Source: Treponema zioleckii | Lineage (GTDB): Bacteria > Spirochaetota > Spirochaetia > Treponematales > Treponemataceae | Assembly (NCBI RefSeq): GCF_014737315.1 | Contig: NZ_JPUF01000039.1 | Span: 1-38,306, forward strand | Direction: 5' to 3' | Length of the DNA: 38,306 bases | Part shown: in pieces, positions 13,664 through 21,812 of the stretch | How the letters are laid out: each line of letters begins with the position of its first letter | Numbering within the stretch: position 1 is the first letter of the stretch | Position numbers and translations under genes: made by a program | Notes under the pieces: generated by a model | The model's input: the letters and a program-made list of their open reading frames with translations, nothing else | Database searches by the model: none | Told to the model about the DNA's origin: nothing

Positions 13664-15841
13664 ATGGAAGAAAAAATTCTTGAGAATCAGAAAAAAGAGC
13701 ATGATGAACACGCTCACTCGCACTGTCACGAAGGTTCTTGCACGTGCCACCACGGCCCGCACGAGTCGCACTCGCATTCACACGAGTCCCCTGCGCACCA
13801 CCACGAGCATGAGTCTTGCGCAAGCGGGATAAAATGCAGTTGCTGCCACGACGAGGAAGACGCTGACGACAAAAACGCGCTCAAAAAAATCATCCTTTCT
13901 GCGATTGTGTTCGCGCTTGCGCTCTGTGTTGAGCATCTGCCGGTTTTCGGGGCAAACTCCGCGCTCCTTTCATCACTAAAAATTCCTTACGAATACGTCC
14001 GTGACTTTTACATCATTTTGTATCTCATTTCTTATTTGATTTGCGGACGGGGAGTCGTTCTTGGGGCCGTAAAAAATCTCAAAAACGGAAACCTTTTCGG
14101 CGAGCAGTTCTTGATGAGCGTGGCTTCCCTCGGAGCCGTATTTGTTGGCGAGTTTGGCGAGGCTGTTGCGGTAATGCTCTTTTACATGCTTGGCGAGTTT
14201 TTTCAGGATTACGCCGTTGACCGCTCAAAAGATTCAATTTCCGCCCTCATGGATATTCGTCCCGACCGTGCGACTCTCATAAAAAATGGCGAAGAGATTT
14301 CTGTGAACCCGGAAGAAGTTTCTGTCGGCGATTTGATTCTCGTTCGGCCTAGTGAGCGAGTTCCGCTCGACGGCATTGTTGAAGAAGGCGAGACTTTTGC
14401 AGACACTTCCGCACTCACTGGCGAAAGCGTTCCTCGAAAAATCTCTGTTGACGAAGAAATTACCTCTGGATTTGTGAACGTTCAGGGCGTTGTAAAAGTG
14501 CGCGTCACAAAATCTTATGGCGAAAGTGCCGTAACTCGAATTTTGAACCTTACCCAAAAAGCGAGCGACGTAAAAGCCCGCTCCGAAAAATTCATTACGC
14601 GCTTCTCAAAAATCTACACTCCGATTGTTTGCGCGCTGGCTCTCGCGGTCGCAGTCCTTCCGCCTCTTGTTCTCTCGCTTTCTGGAAACGCACTTCTCGA
14701 TTCCGCTCTCTGGAACAAATGGATTTACCGCGCGCTCATGTTCCTTGTAGTCTCTTGCCCGTGCGCTCTCGTGATTTCCGTTCCGCTCACGTTCTTTAGC
14801 GGAATCGGTGCTGCAAGTTCCAAAGGAATCCTTGTGAAAGGCTCAAACTTTATGGAAAATCTGGCAAAAGTCAAAGTCGCAGTTTTTGACAAGACAGGAA
14901 CGCTCACAAAGGGATTTTTTAAAGTTACGCAAGTTTCTTCTATTAATAAAGAAAGATTTTCGGAAGATGAACTTTTGAGTCTTGCAGCTCATGCGGAATT
15001 TTACTCGAATCATCCGATTTCAAAATCTCTCAAAGAAAGTCACGTCGCAAAATCCGGAAGTGATGAATGTTGCAGGCTTGCCCGAAAAGAAAATTACGAG
15101 GAATTTAGCGGTCATGGCGTAAAAGTCGTTATTGACGGAAAATTGGTTTTGGCCGGAAACGCCAAGTTGATGAAAAACGAGGGCGTGCGGGGCTTTGTTG
15201 ATTCTGAAGATTCTAAAGATTCTGATGAATCAACAAAAACTTTCGGCTCTGTCGTTCATATTGCCTGCGACGGCGAGTACGCTGGATTCATCGTTATTTC
15301 TGATGAAGTTAAGGAAAACTCAAAGGCGGCTTTGAAAAACTTAAAGTCACTCGGAATCAAAAAGACCGTTATGCTCACCGGAGACAACGCTGAGTCTGCA
15401 AGCCACGTTGCGTCTCTTACAGGCGTTGACGAATTTTACTCGCAGCTTTTGCCGGAGGACAAAGTTTCCCGCGTTGAGGAAATTATTGCAAAATCTTCTG
15501 GCGGAAAGGTTCTTTTTGCTGGCGACGGCGTGAACGATTCCCCTGTTCTTGCCCGCGCGGACGTTGGCGTTGCGATGGGCGCGCTCGGTAGCGATGCCGC
15601 GATTGAGGCTGCCGACGTTGTGATTATTGATGACAACCTGGAGCGTCTTTGCGACGGAATTAAAATCGCCCGAAAAACCGTCAGAATTGTGGGCGAGAAT
15701 ATCGTCATTTCCCTCGGCGTAAAAATCGCGATTATGGTTTTGGGAGCCGTCGGCCTTACGAATATGTGGTTTGCAGTTTTCGGCGACGTTGGCGTAATGT
15801 TCCTCGCCGTACTGAATTCAATGCGGGCCTTGAAACGCTAA
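13664..15841 (+). CDS. zntA: Zinc/cadmium/lead-exporting P1B-type ATPase
   Basis: 725 residues; pumps soft divalent metals out of the cytoplasm. The N-terminus (1-70) is extremely His/Cys-rich and replaces the usual HMA domain, probably as a flexible metal-binding tail. The transmembrane core begins near residue 75. Key motifs: TGES in the actuator domain, CPC at 365-367 in the metal pathway, phosphorylation site DKTGT (D409), HP in the nucleotide domain (SNHPISKS), GDGVND at 620-625, and a final helix pair with K and D residues (VKIAIMV, FGDVGVM) typical of P1B-2 Zn/Cd pumps. AGGAGG precedes the ATG and overlaps the arsR end, so translation is coupled. The gene is GC-richer than surrounding intergenic DNA. 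Confidence 0.94.
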   Translation: MEEKILENQKKEHDEHAHSHCHEGSCTCHHGPHESHSHSHESPAHHHEHESCASGIKCSCCHDEEDADDKNALKKIILSAIVFALALCVEHLPVFGANSALLSSLKIPYEYVRDFYIILYLISYLICGRGVVLGAVKNLKNGNLFGEQFLMSVASLGAVFVGEFGEAVAVMLFYMLGEFFQDYAVDRSKDSISALMDIRPDRATLIKNGEEISVNPEEVSVGDLILVRPSERVPLDGIVEEGETFADTSALTGESVPRKISVDEEITSGFVNVQGVVKVRVTKSYGESAVTRILNLTQKASDVKARSEKFITRFSKIYTPIVCALALAVAVLPPLVLSLSGNALLDSALWNKWIYRALMFLVVSCPCALVISVPLTFFSGIGAASSKGILVKGSNFMENLAKVKVAVFDKTGTLTKGFFKVTQVSSINKERFSEDELLSLAAHAEFYSNHPISKSLKESHVAKSGSDECCRLARKENYEEFSGHGVKVVIDGKLVLAGNAKLMKNEGVRGFVDSEDSKDSDESTKTFGSVVHIACDGEYAGFIVISDEVKENSKAALKNLKSLGIKKTVMLTGDNAESASHVASLTGVDEFYSQLLPEDKVSRVEEIIAKSSGGKVLFAGDGVNDSPVLARADVGVAMGALGSDAAIEAADVVIIDDNLERLCDGIKIARKTVRIVGENIVISLGVKIAIMVLGAVGLTNMWFAVFGDVGVMFLAVLNSMRALKR

Positions 15842-15842
15842 A

Positions 15843-15955
15843 ATTTTTTAGGCGCAGATGGAACTCGGAGAAAATCTGTGTTTTATCTGCGTCAAAAAAT
15901 TGTCATTCCCCTGTTTGAGTTTGAGGATTGTCGGGACAAGCCCGACACTGCCATG
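15843..15955. repeat. Hairpin repeats after zntA
   Basis: An inverted repeat (AATTTTTT..GCGCAGAT / ATCTGCG..AAAAAATT) is followed by GTCATTCCCC and a perfect TGTCGGG/CCCGACA hairpin. The first could end zntA transcripts, although the T-run is on the wrong side for a classic terminator. Confidence 0.6.
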
Positions 15956-15997
15956 CGTTTTAGCCTTTGCAAAATGAAAACTCGAAATTAATGTCTG

Positions 15998-16513
15998 TTA
16001 TTTTTCTACAATCTTTTTAAATTCAACACCGCCAAGTTTCATCTTGTCGCCATTTATCGAGAATTCCTCGTGGTATTCTTCGTCCCCGATTGTCGGATTT
16101 AGATCCTGATAATCCTGAAAATCCATTTCATTTCCGTCAGGCAATGTCACGGTCTCGGCGAAGAAATTTATGTTGTCGCCGTATAAATTATAGCTTCCGT
16201 TTATGGTTATTTCGGAAGCAAATTCTTTTGCAATTTCGTCTTCGGATTTTGGAAGTGTGAATTCGTCAACTTTTTCGATTGAAGAAAGATTTTGCGTTAT
16301 TTTCTTTGAGAAATTTTTTGAAGTAAAAACGTATTCGATTTTTTGTTCAATATTGAGGTAAAGAACGATATTTCCTTTTTCTTCTGGTCGTTCCATTCCG
16401 TTTCGAATTTTGTATGAAGCCTGCCATTTTCCGGTCAACGGATTGTTTGACTGGCAGCCAGAAATAAAAAGCACAGACAATGCGCCCAATAAAATTGTAA
16501 TGTATTTTTTCAT
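15998..16513 (-). CDS. Small lipoprotein, possibly lipocalin-like
   Basis: 171 residues from the ATG at 16513. A longer start seven codons upstream is possible but would precede an obvious MKKYITILL signal peptide. The lipobox is ISGC. The mature start NPLTGKWQASYKI, followed by alternating strands (IVLYLNIEQKIEYVF, GSYNLYGDNINFF, EEFSINGDKMKLGGVEF), has the look of the small lipocalin-like lipoproteins that begin with an LxGxW motif. This is inference from pattern only. There is no ribosome site of note. It lies downstream of the TRL-like gene, separated by a terminator, so it is probably expressed separately or by read-through. Confidence 0.7.
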   Translation of the reverse strand: MKKYITILLGALSVLFISGCQSNNPLTGKWQASYKIRNGMERPEEKGNIVLYLNIEQKIEYVFTSKNFSKKITQNLSSIEKVDEFTLPKSEDEIAKEFASEITINGSYNLYGDNINFFAETVTLPDGNEMDFQDYQDLNPTIGDEEYHEEFSINGDKMKLGGVEFKKIVEK

Positions 16514-16544
16514 ATTTTTAATAACGTGATTCAATTTAGGGTAT

Positions 16545-16583
16545 AAAAAACGAGTTCCCCAACAAGCAGAGAACTCGTTTTTT
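16545..16583. terminator. Bidirectional terminator
   Basis: AAAAAACGAGTTC and GAACTCGTTTTTT form a 13-base stem. On the minus strand it ends the 16609-16899 transcript. Confidence 0.85.
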
Positions 16584-16608
16584 GCAAAATTTAGTTTTGC
16601 GCTTAAAA

Positions 16609-16899
16609 TTAGTCTCCAGTTACGATTGTGGTAACTGTTGTGTAAAGACCAAGGAATGTAAAGAATTGTTGGTCAACAGTTGCAATATGCTTAATACCAC
16701 CATTCTGAGCAGCTTTGAGCATAGTGTTGTCAGATTTAAGCTGGAAGCCCAAAACATTTACAGATGATGCCTCACCTCTTTTTTCACCAACAGTACCAGA
16801 GCCTGCTGCTATTGGGCGATAGCTTGAGCATGAAGCGCATGTAAGAGCCAATGCCGAAGCGGCACAAATTCCAAGAAGTGTTTTCTTGATAGATTTCAT
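16609..16899 (-). CDS. TRL-like small lipoprotein
   Basis: 96 residues with a very good AAGGAG ribosome site. The signal peptide ends in the lipobox CASC. The mature protein is glycine/serine-rich, then contains NVLGFQLKSDNTMLKAAQNGGIKHIATVDQ, which fits the TRL-like family: small exported proteins with a short conserved alpha/beta core, function unknown. The core carries a hydrophobic ending (FFTFLGLYTTVTTIVTG). It is a single-gene transcript with its own terminator at 16545-16583. The upstream 200 bases contain no other gene. Confidence 0.8.
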   Translation of the reverse strand: MKSIKKTLLGICAASALALTCASCSSYRPIAAGSGTVGEKRGEASSVNVLGFQLKSDNTMLKAAQNGGIKHIATVDQQFFTFLGLYTTVTTIVTGD

Positions 16900-17022
16900 A
16901 CGAATCTCCTTTTTTTGTAAAATATGTTATTACTATACAAAAAAAAGTACCACTGCAAGAGTTTTTTTAAATTGATTCAACCTATCAGATTTCGTTAAAA
17001 AATCGCCGAAAATAAAAAAATA

Positions 17023-17096
17023 GGCGGCCATAGGAACTCTTGCGAGGTCCGACAAGGTTGGCGGTTGGTCTTCTAGCTCTAGTGGCTTTTTTGTAT
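17023..17096 (+). ncRNA. Candidate structured RNA or attenuator
   Basis: The segment starts with A-rich DNA and contains hairpin GGAACTC-TTGC-GAGGTCC. A longer closing stem GCCATAG/CTA(G)TGGC is followed by TTTTTT, so it looks like a self-terminating small RNA or a terminator-bearing leader. It precedes the tiny ORF at 17132. No known RNA family was recognised. Confidence 0.4.
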
Positions 17097-17131
17097 AAAA
17101 AAGTCATATTTTATAGCTTGGAGGACGTGCG

Positions 17132-17197
17132 GTGAGCCGAATCGAAATGATTTTGCTGGTAATCGTGCTTCTGTTGCTCGGTTATCCGGCGTGGTAA
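17132..17197 (+). CDS. Candidate 21-residue hydrophobic peptide
   Basis: A GTG-initiated ORF with an ideal GGAGG site seven bases upstream (17120-17124). The product has a short polar N-terminus (SRIEM), about 11 consecutive hydrophobic residues (ILLVIVLLLL) and ends GYPAW, so it could insert in the membrane. Size and composition resemble type I toxins or very small membrane proteins, and the hydrophobic part also recalls the first half of DUF3309 proteins. It lies between two inverted copies of a GGTTGGTCTTC-containing motif and overlaps no annotated gene. Coding status is unproven. Confidence 0.4.
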   Translation: MSRIEMILLVIVLLLLGYPAW

Positions 17198-17231
17198 AAA
17201 CGCAGTTATCTTCGAGACACTATCGGAGAGC

Positions 17232-17320
17232 AAAAAAAACCGCCTAGTCTGACCACTAAGCGGTGATGCCCGAAAGGGCTTTGCAGTTTGTACGAAGACC
17301 AACCATAACCTTGGTCGCCT
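17232..17320 (-). ncRNA. Candidate convergent small RNA with strong terminator
   Basis: On the minus strand, hairpin GCCCTTTCGGGC is followed by the stem ACCGC-TAGT/ACTA-GCGGT (17239-17264) and eight T residues. Such a terminator has no minus-strand gene to serve nearby: the next minus-strand gene upstream is more than 7 kb away across plus-strand genes. This implies a short RNA starting near 17320 and converging on the tiny ORF at 17132-17197. Its 5' part repeats the GTTGGTCTTC motif found on the opposite strand at 17064-17073. Confidence 0.45.
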
Positions 17321-17437
17321 TTCTTATTAGTTTATCGTCGTTTGCTTTAAAAATCCATAGCTTTATAAAAATCTTTTGCAGGAGTATAAAAATTCTACTT
17401 TTAAAATAATTTATTTCTAGACGATTATCTATTGACA

Positions 17438-17486
17438 TGATAGTATTAATATCAGATTGATATTTGTATTATCATTCTTTTATGCT
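17438..17486 (+). promoter_or_regulatory. Tandem operator and promoter of the GPH transporter
   Basis: Two inverted repeats of identical design, TGATA-N7-TATCA at 17438-17454 and 17458-17474, are 20 bp apart (about two helical turns). A likely promoter, TTGATA (17457-17462), 18 bp, TATGCT (17481-17486), overlaps the second. A TTGACA at 17432 abuts the first. This suggests repression by an unidentified, probably sugar-responsive regulator that is not encoded next to it. Confidence 0.6.
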
Positions 17487-17521
17487 GCTAAAATTGAATT
17501 AATTTCATAAAGGGGGATTTT

Positions 17522-18979
17522 ATGTTGGGCTTAAAAGAGAAAGTGTCCTACGGGCTTGGTGCTGTAGGAAAAGACATGGTTTACATGCTCTCGGCAAGCT
17601 ATATTTTGTATTATTTTCAGGATATTCTTGGTGTTAGTGCGGTGGCAATGGGCGTTATTTTGCTTGTTGCACGCGTTTTTGATGCGTTCAACGACCCGAT
17701 TATGGGCGTAATCGTCGCGAAAACAAAAACTCGCTGGGGAAAATTCCGACCGTGGCTTTTAATCGGTACGCTTACCAATGCGGCGATTCTTTTCTTGATG
17801 TTTGCGGCTCCGCCAGCTTTGGACGGACAGGGGCTCGTGGCTTATGCCGCCGTAACGTACATTCTTTGGGGCGTTACTTATACGATGATGGACATTCCGT
17901 ATTGGTCAATGATTCCAGCTTTTACGAGCGGCGGTAAGGAGCGCGAAGGGCTTACGACTCTTGCCCGAAGCTGCGCGGGAGTTGGTTCTGCAATTGTTTC
18001 GATTGTTACGATGATTGCGGTTCCTATGCTCGGAAAAATGCTCGGCGGCTCGGTTCCTGCGGAACTTGCTTCTCGCTACCCAGGAAAGCAGTGGCTTGAG
18101 CTTACAGGATTCAGGTATTTTACTCTCGCGGTTGCGATTCTTTTTGTTTTGTTCACGGTGATTACTTGTCTTGTAATCAAAGAAAAATCTTCTGTGAACA
18201 TGAAAGCTGCCTCAATCAAGGAGATGTTCAAGGCTCTCGTTCAGAATGACCAGGCTATGACTGTAGTTGTTACGATTGTCGTTATTAACGTTGCTCTTTA
18301 CATCACGTCGAATTTGGTTCTCTACTTCTTTAAATATGATTTGGGCGGAACTGACTGGAACGCAGGTTACGTCCTTTTTAACACCGTTGGTGGCGGAACC
18401 CAGATTCTTGCGATGATGATTCTTTATCCTTTCTTGCGAAATGTTTTGAATCTCAACAACATAAAGATTTTTTATGTGAGCATCGGAATGAGTATTGTAG
18501 GCTACGTTGCTCTTCTTGCAATGGCTTCGTGCGGAGTAAATTCCGTGCCGATGTTCCTGGTTCCGGGAGTTCTCGTAATGGCGAGTGCCGGCGTGAACAA
18601 CGTAATCATTACGGTTTTTCTCGCGAACACGGTTGACTACGGCGAGTTAAAGAACAATCGCCGCGACGAGAGCGTAATTTTTAGTATGCAGACTTTTGTA
18701 GTAAAACTTGCTTCTGGAATTGCTGCGTTCATAGCTTCGCTTGCGCTTTCTGTTCTGAATCTGAAGAATCTTTCTTGTTCAACAGACGACATTAATATTG
18801 ACTTTGCGGCTACCGTTGACGCGTCGTCAAAAATGGGGCTTCGCATGGTAATGACCGTGATTCCGATTTTGGTTCTTATCTGCGGTCTTTTTGTGTTCAA
18901 AAAGAATTTTATTTTGACCGACAAAAAAATCGAAGAGATTAACTGGGAACTTTCCGAGCGTCGAAATTCCATTCAGTAG
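17522..18979 (+). CDS. GPH-family sugar:cation symporter
   Basis: 485 residues with an AAAGGGGG ribosome site and about 12 hydrophobic segments. The N-terminus LKEKVSYGLGAVGKDMVYM, then FDAFNDPIMGVIVAKTKTRWGKFRPWLL, is the signature region of the glycoside-pentoside-hexuronide:cation symporters (MelB/XynP-like). The DAFNDP acidic residues contribute to cation and sugar binding, and the loop between helices 2 and 3 is typical. The later NTVDYGELKNNRRDES is the conserved loop before the last helices. The sugar is likely a beta-glycoside, pentoside or hexuronide; none of these can be singled out. No glycosidase is adjacent. The gene is monocistronic, with a dual operator upstream. Confidence 0.9.
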   Translation: MLGLKEKVSYGLGAVGKDMVYMLSASYILYYFQDILGVSAVAMGVILLVARVFDAFNDPIMGVIVAKTKTRWGKFRPWLLIGTLTNAAILFLMFAAPPALDGQGLVAYAAVTYILWGVTYTMMDIPYWSMIPAFTSGGKEREGLTTLARSCAGVGSAIVSIVTMIAVPMLGKMLGGSVPAELASRYPGKQWLELTGFRYFTLAVAILFVLFTVITCLVIKEKSSVNMKAASIKEMFKALVQNDQAMTVVVTIVVINVALYITSNLVLYFFKYDLGGTDWNAGYVLFNTVGGGTQILAMMILYPFLRNVLNLNNIKIFYVSIGMSIVGYVALLAMASCGVNSVPMFLVPGVLVMASAGVNNVIITVFLANTVDYGELKNNRRDESVIFSMQTFVVKLASGIAAFIASLALSVLNLKNLSCSTDDINIDFAATVDASSKMGLRMVMTVIPILVLICGLFVFKKNFILTDKKIEEINWELSERRNSIQ

Positions 18980-18996
18980 GTGCAGACTTCCGCTGT

Positions 18997-19127
18997 AAAA
19001 AAATCTGGGGCGTCCGCTTCGTCGCTTAAAAAAATGATGGCTGAACGGAATAGGTATCTGACTCCCTTCGGTCGCACCGTTCAGAATCATTTTTTTAGCG
19101 CCTACGCTACCGCCCCAGATTTTTTTT
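18997..19127 (-). repeat. Three-tier palindromic element, copy NP3
   Basis: Structured orientation is the minus strand. Outer arms AATCTGGGGCG/CGCCCCAGATT; middle stem AATGAT plus CTGAACGG across the conserved T/CC loop; tip CGACC-GAA-GGGAG. It lies directly after the GPH gene, whose plus-strand transcripts would also contain a strong hairpin here. Confidence 0.85.
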
Positions 19128-19164
19128 AACTTGGTTTTTTCACACTGAATAGATTTCTTAAAAG

Positions 19165-19253
19165 TAGAGGGGTGGAAGGTATCCGACTCCCTTCGGTCGC
19201 GAACGGTCAAAATCAGTTTTCTGTCCCTCCTACGCTTTCGCCCCAGATTTTTT
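19165..19253 (-). repeat. Degenerate palindromic element, copy NP6
   Basis: On the minus strand it retains the tip CGACC-GAA-GGGAG followed by TCGGATACC and one outer arm (AAATCTGGGGCG). The middle stem has decayed. It is in tandem with NP3 in the same orientation. The rest of the 18980-19580 gap holds a GTGGTTGAGCGGAGTCGAAACC element (19311-19332) and AT-rich promoter DNA. Confidence 0.65.
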
Positions 19254-19580
19254 CTCGTTCCTTTCACTTTTGCAGGCAAAGCTTAGCAAGTTGTTTTGGT
19301 TACTTGCGGTGGTTGAGCGGAGTCGAAACCACATTCAGCAATGACAGAGAAGACTCGGTTTTCTTGCAGTTTTCAATTTTCAATTCATCTGTGGATTTAT
19401 GGCAAGAAAGTTTATAAAAGATTGTTATATTTTCTCTAAAATGATGTAATTATTCTTAAAATTTATTATATTAAGTTAAACTTAAAAAGAGCTAGTTTTA
19501 TAAAAAAGTAAAATCTTAAAAATTTTTTTGAGGGCAGACAATTTTGTCTGGGGGAAACGATTTACTTTTAGGGTAAGACT

Positions 19581-21254
19581 ATGAAAAAGTCCAGTTTAAT
19601 TGGAATTACATCTCTTTTTATTTTTCTCTTTTTATTTTCTTCCTGCGAGGAAATCCTTGAAGAAGAGATTTCTGTTGTAAGCGCAACTGAGTCAACTTCC
19701 TGGAATTACGAAGAAACTGCGCCTGTTGCAGAAATTTCTCCAACTACACGCGAAGTTCGTCTTGAAGGCCTGAAGGCCGGACAAAAACTTTATCTCGCAA
19801 AAATCAACCCGACATCAGATGTGTTCGAAAAAGACCTTGTGCGGTACGTGGATACTGTCACGGGCGTAGAACTGACGACTACGAAGCGTGATTCTGGCAG
19901 TGCAAGGTCTGCTTTGGCGATTGAAGAATCGTCTTTGGGCGAGGATTCTGACTTGCCTGAAATTGTTGACGTTGTTGTGGAGCCTGAATTTGATAATTCG
20001 CGAGCGGCGGTTGCGGCGACTCCTCTTGAAGCTAGCGAGCGTGCGGAGCTTAAAGTTGGCGCGAAGACTCAGCTTTATATTTCCCACGGAACGAAAAGCG
20101 GCAATCTCTCGTCATTCTACAAAGAGGACGCGACTCTGTATGCAGTTGGCGAGCACTGCAATGTTTGGATTGTGGATAAATACTACGGCAGTTCAAATAC
20201 TGGAATTAAGGTGAATAAATCTCGTGCTGAGAATTTTGCTGACAAGTTTGACCGAGAAGAGCAGAATATTTACGAGTCTGTCCGGGATGTTTTTGGCGAA
20301 GAGTCCGACAGAATTTTTATAAGCAAGTCTGAACTGGGCGACATGGAAACTTATTCCCGCTTTGGAAAAAAAGTGAACATCGTCATCTACGATATTGGAA
20401 ACGATTCTGCAAACGGTGGAATTGTCGGATATTTCAGCACGAAAGATTATTATCTTGATGGTGTTACAAAGTACAGTAACAGCGGCAAGTTCCTTTACAT
20501 CGATTCTTGGTATACTAACGGTGGAAAATATGGTGAATATGAAGAACTTGCGCTTTCGACTCTTGCGCACGAGTTTCAGCATCTCATTCACTTTGGCATG
20601 AAGAAAATTCGCCACAATCTTTCTTCTGCCACTTGGTACAACGAAATGCTTTCGATGCTTGCCGAAGATTACGTTCACAAAAAATTGATAATTGATGATG
20701 GTGGAAATCTTCGGCGTCGTTTAGAACGGTTTGTAAAAACTTATTTTGAAGTTGGGCTTGAATATAGAAATGATAAAGTTAGAGAATCTTATGCCTCTGC
20801 GTATGCCTTTGGTGCCTGGCTCGTGCGCGAGTACGGCGGCGAAGAGCTTTTAAGGGAATTGTCTCACAATGCCGCCGTAAATCTTGATTCCGTCGTGCAG
20901 GCAGTGGCCGTTGTTGGCGGAAAAGAGATTTCAATAGGCAGTTTGCTCGGCGAGTACACTCAGGCCTGTGTTTTTAACAAAGAGCTTGTTTACGATTACC
21001 CCACTTTTGACCAGGATGCGGGGCTTTTATCAAAGATTGATTTATGGACCTTTTATAATGGTAGGACGAATTATGAGGGACCCCCAGATTCGGTGTGGGG
21101 GCCTATCTTATACGGATACAATGACCAGTATGAGTTAAGGCCCTACGGAATAAATCTGGTTGAAATTGGAACGGTGGATTCGCCTGGAGGGGTGTTAATC
21201 CGGTTCAATGAAACCGGAGCAGCTAATCAAAAATTGTATGTATTTGTTCAGTAA
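19581..21254 (+). CDS. M30-like zinc metallopeptidase lipoprotein, second copy
   Basis: 557-residue paralogue of the 81-1868 protein. The signal peptide ends in the lipobox FSSC, followed by an acidic linker (EEILEEEI). Residues ~50-90 share the ETAPxAEISPxTREVRLEGL...LYLAKIN block with the first copy, likely a small N-terminal beta domain. The catalytic region has HEFQHLI (H330, E331, H334), WYNEMLSMLAED about 25 residues later, and a YAFGAWLVREYGG helix also present in copy 1. Both end in a short beta-rich tail closing with YVFVQ/YVIIQ. The ribosome site is moderate (AGGG nine bases upstream). It was probably exported to the outer surface and anchored by lipid. Distinct substrates for the two copies are plausible but unproven. 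Confidence 0.8.
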   Translation: MKKSSLIGITSLFIFLFLFSSCEEILEEEISVVSATESTSWNYEETAPVAEISPTTREVRLEGLKAGQKLYLAKINPTSDVFEKDLVRYVDTVTGVELTTTKRDSGSARSALAIEESSLGEDSDLPEIVDVVVEPEFDNSRAAVAATPLEASERAELKVGAKTQLYISHGTKSGNLSSFYKEDATLYAVGEHCNVWIVDKYYGSSNTGIKVNKSRAENFADKFDREEQNIYESVRDVFGEESDRIFISKSELGDMETYSRFGKKVNIVIYDIGNDSANGGIVGYFSTKDYYLDGVTKYSNSGKFLYIDSWYTNGGKYGEYEELALSTLAHEFQHLIHFGMKKIRHNLSSATWYNEMLSMLAEDYVHKKLIIDDGGNLRRRLERFVKTYFEVGLEYRNDKVRESYASAYAFGAWLVREYGGEELLRELSHNAAVNLDSVVQAVAVVGGKEISIGSLLGEYTQACVFNKELVYDYPTFDQDAGLLSKIDLWTFYNGRTNYEGPPDSVWGPILYGYNDQYELRPYGINLVEIGTVDSPGGVLIRFNETGAANQKLYVFVQ

Positions 21255-21531
21255 AAGTTGTTAAAAATAAATTAATGAGTAAACTTAGAAAAAAAGTAAG
21301 GCTTTTCCGTACAAACTCAAAAACCTTAAAACGTACTGCTTACAAAAATGTACATCAAAAAAGTTTATCCAAAAAGTATTAAAAAACAAAAATCCAAAAC
21401 ACCCCTCCAACTTCCTTAAAAATCTTTCAAATCTTTTAAGTCCTTCAAATCAAATCCCAAATACAGAATGAATTTATTAAAATGAATTTCTCCCTTATGC
21501 AGACGCCTCAGTGTCATGTCGTTCACACCGT

Positions 21532-21560
21532 TATGTCATGCTGAACTAGTTTCAGCATCC
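21532..21560 (-). repeat. Short GA-hairpin-GAC element
   Basis: On the minus strand: GA, arm ATGCTGAA, loop ACTAG, arm TTCAGCAT, GAC. The surrounding 21255-21812 gap has no gene; it holds this element, NP4 and the promoter of the diguanylate cyclase. Confidence 0.7.
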
Positions 21561-21614
21561 GTGCTGTATGGTGCAGAGATTCCTAAAGAAGATTCCATGA
21601 TATGAAAGTCTTTG

Positions 21615-21677
21615 AAATGATGGCTGAGCAGAATCGGTATCTGACTCGCTTCGCTCGCACTGCTCAGAATCATTTTT
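21615..21677 (-). repeat. Palindromic element, copy NP4 (no outer arms)
   Basis: On the minus strand: AAAAATGAT-T-CTGAGCAG pairing with CTGCTCAG-CC-ATCATTT, tip CGAGC-GAA-GCGAG. The outermost AGATTTTT tier is absent, which shows the middle and inner tiers are the mobile or conserved core. Confidence 0.8.
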
Positions 21678-21787
21678 CATTTTCTCTGTGTCTAAATTGT
21701 CAGTCGGGCTGAAGTCACCGTGTAAAAATCTGTTTTAAAAAATAGCATTTGCTAACGGAATTTTTTTTGAGATTTAAAAAAGTCTGT

Positions 21788-21793
21788 TATAAT
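21788..21793 (+). promoter_or_regulatory. Probable -10 box for the diguanylate cyclase
   Basis: A perfect TATAAT 20 bases before the start codon. The -35 is weak (TTTTGA at 17 bp spacing), so activator or alternative sigma use is possible. Confidence 0.45.
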
Positions 21794-21812
21794 GTAAAGT
21801 GAGTTATTGTTT

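Noticed and set aside
17256-17438. 60-residue minus-strand ORF ending KALSGITA
   Set aside because: It runs through the candidate small RNA and its terminator hairpin, has no ribosome site, and its N-terminal half is AT-rich filler. RNA structure explains the region better.
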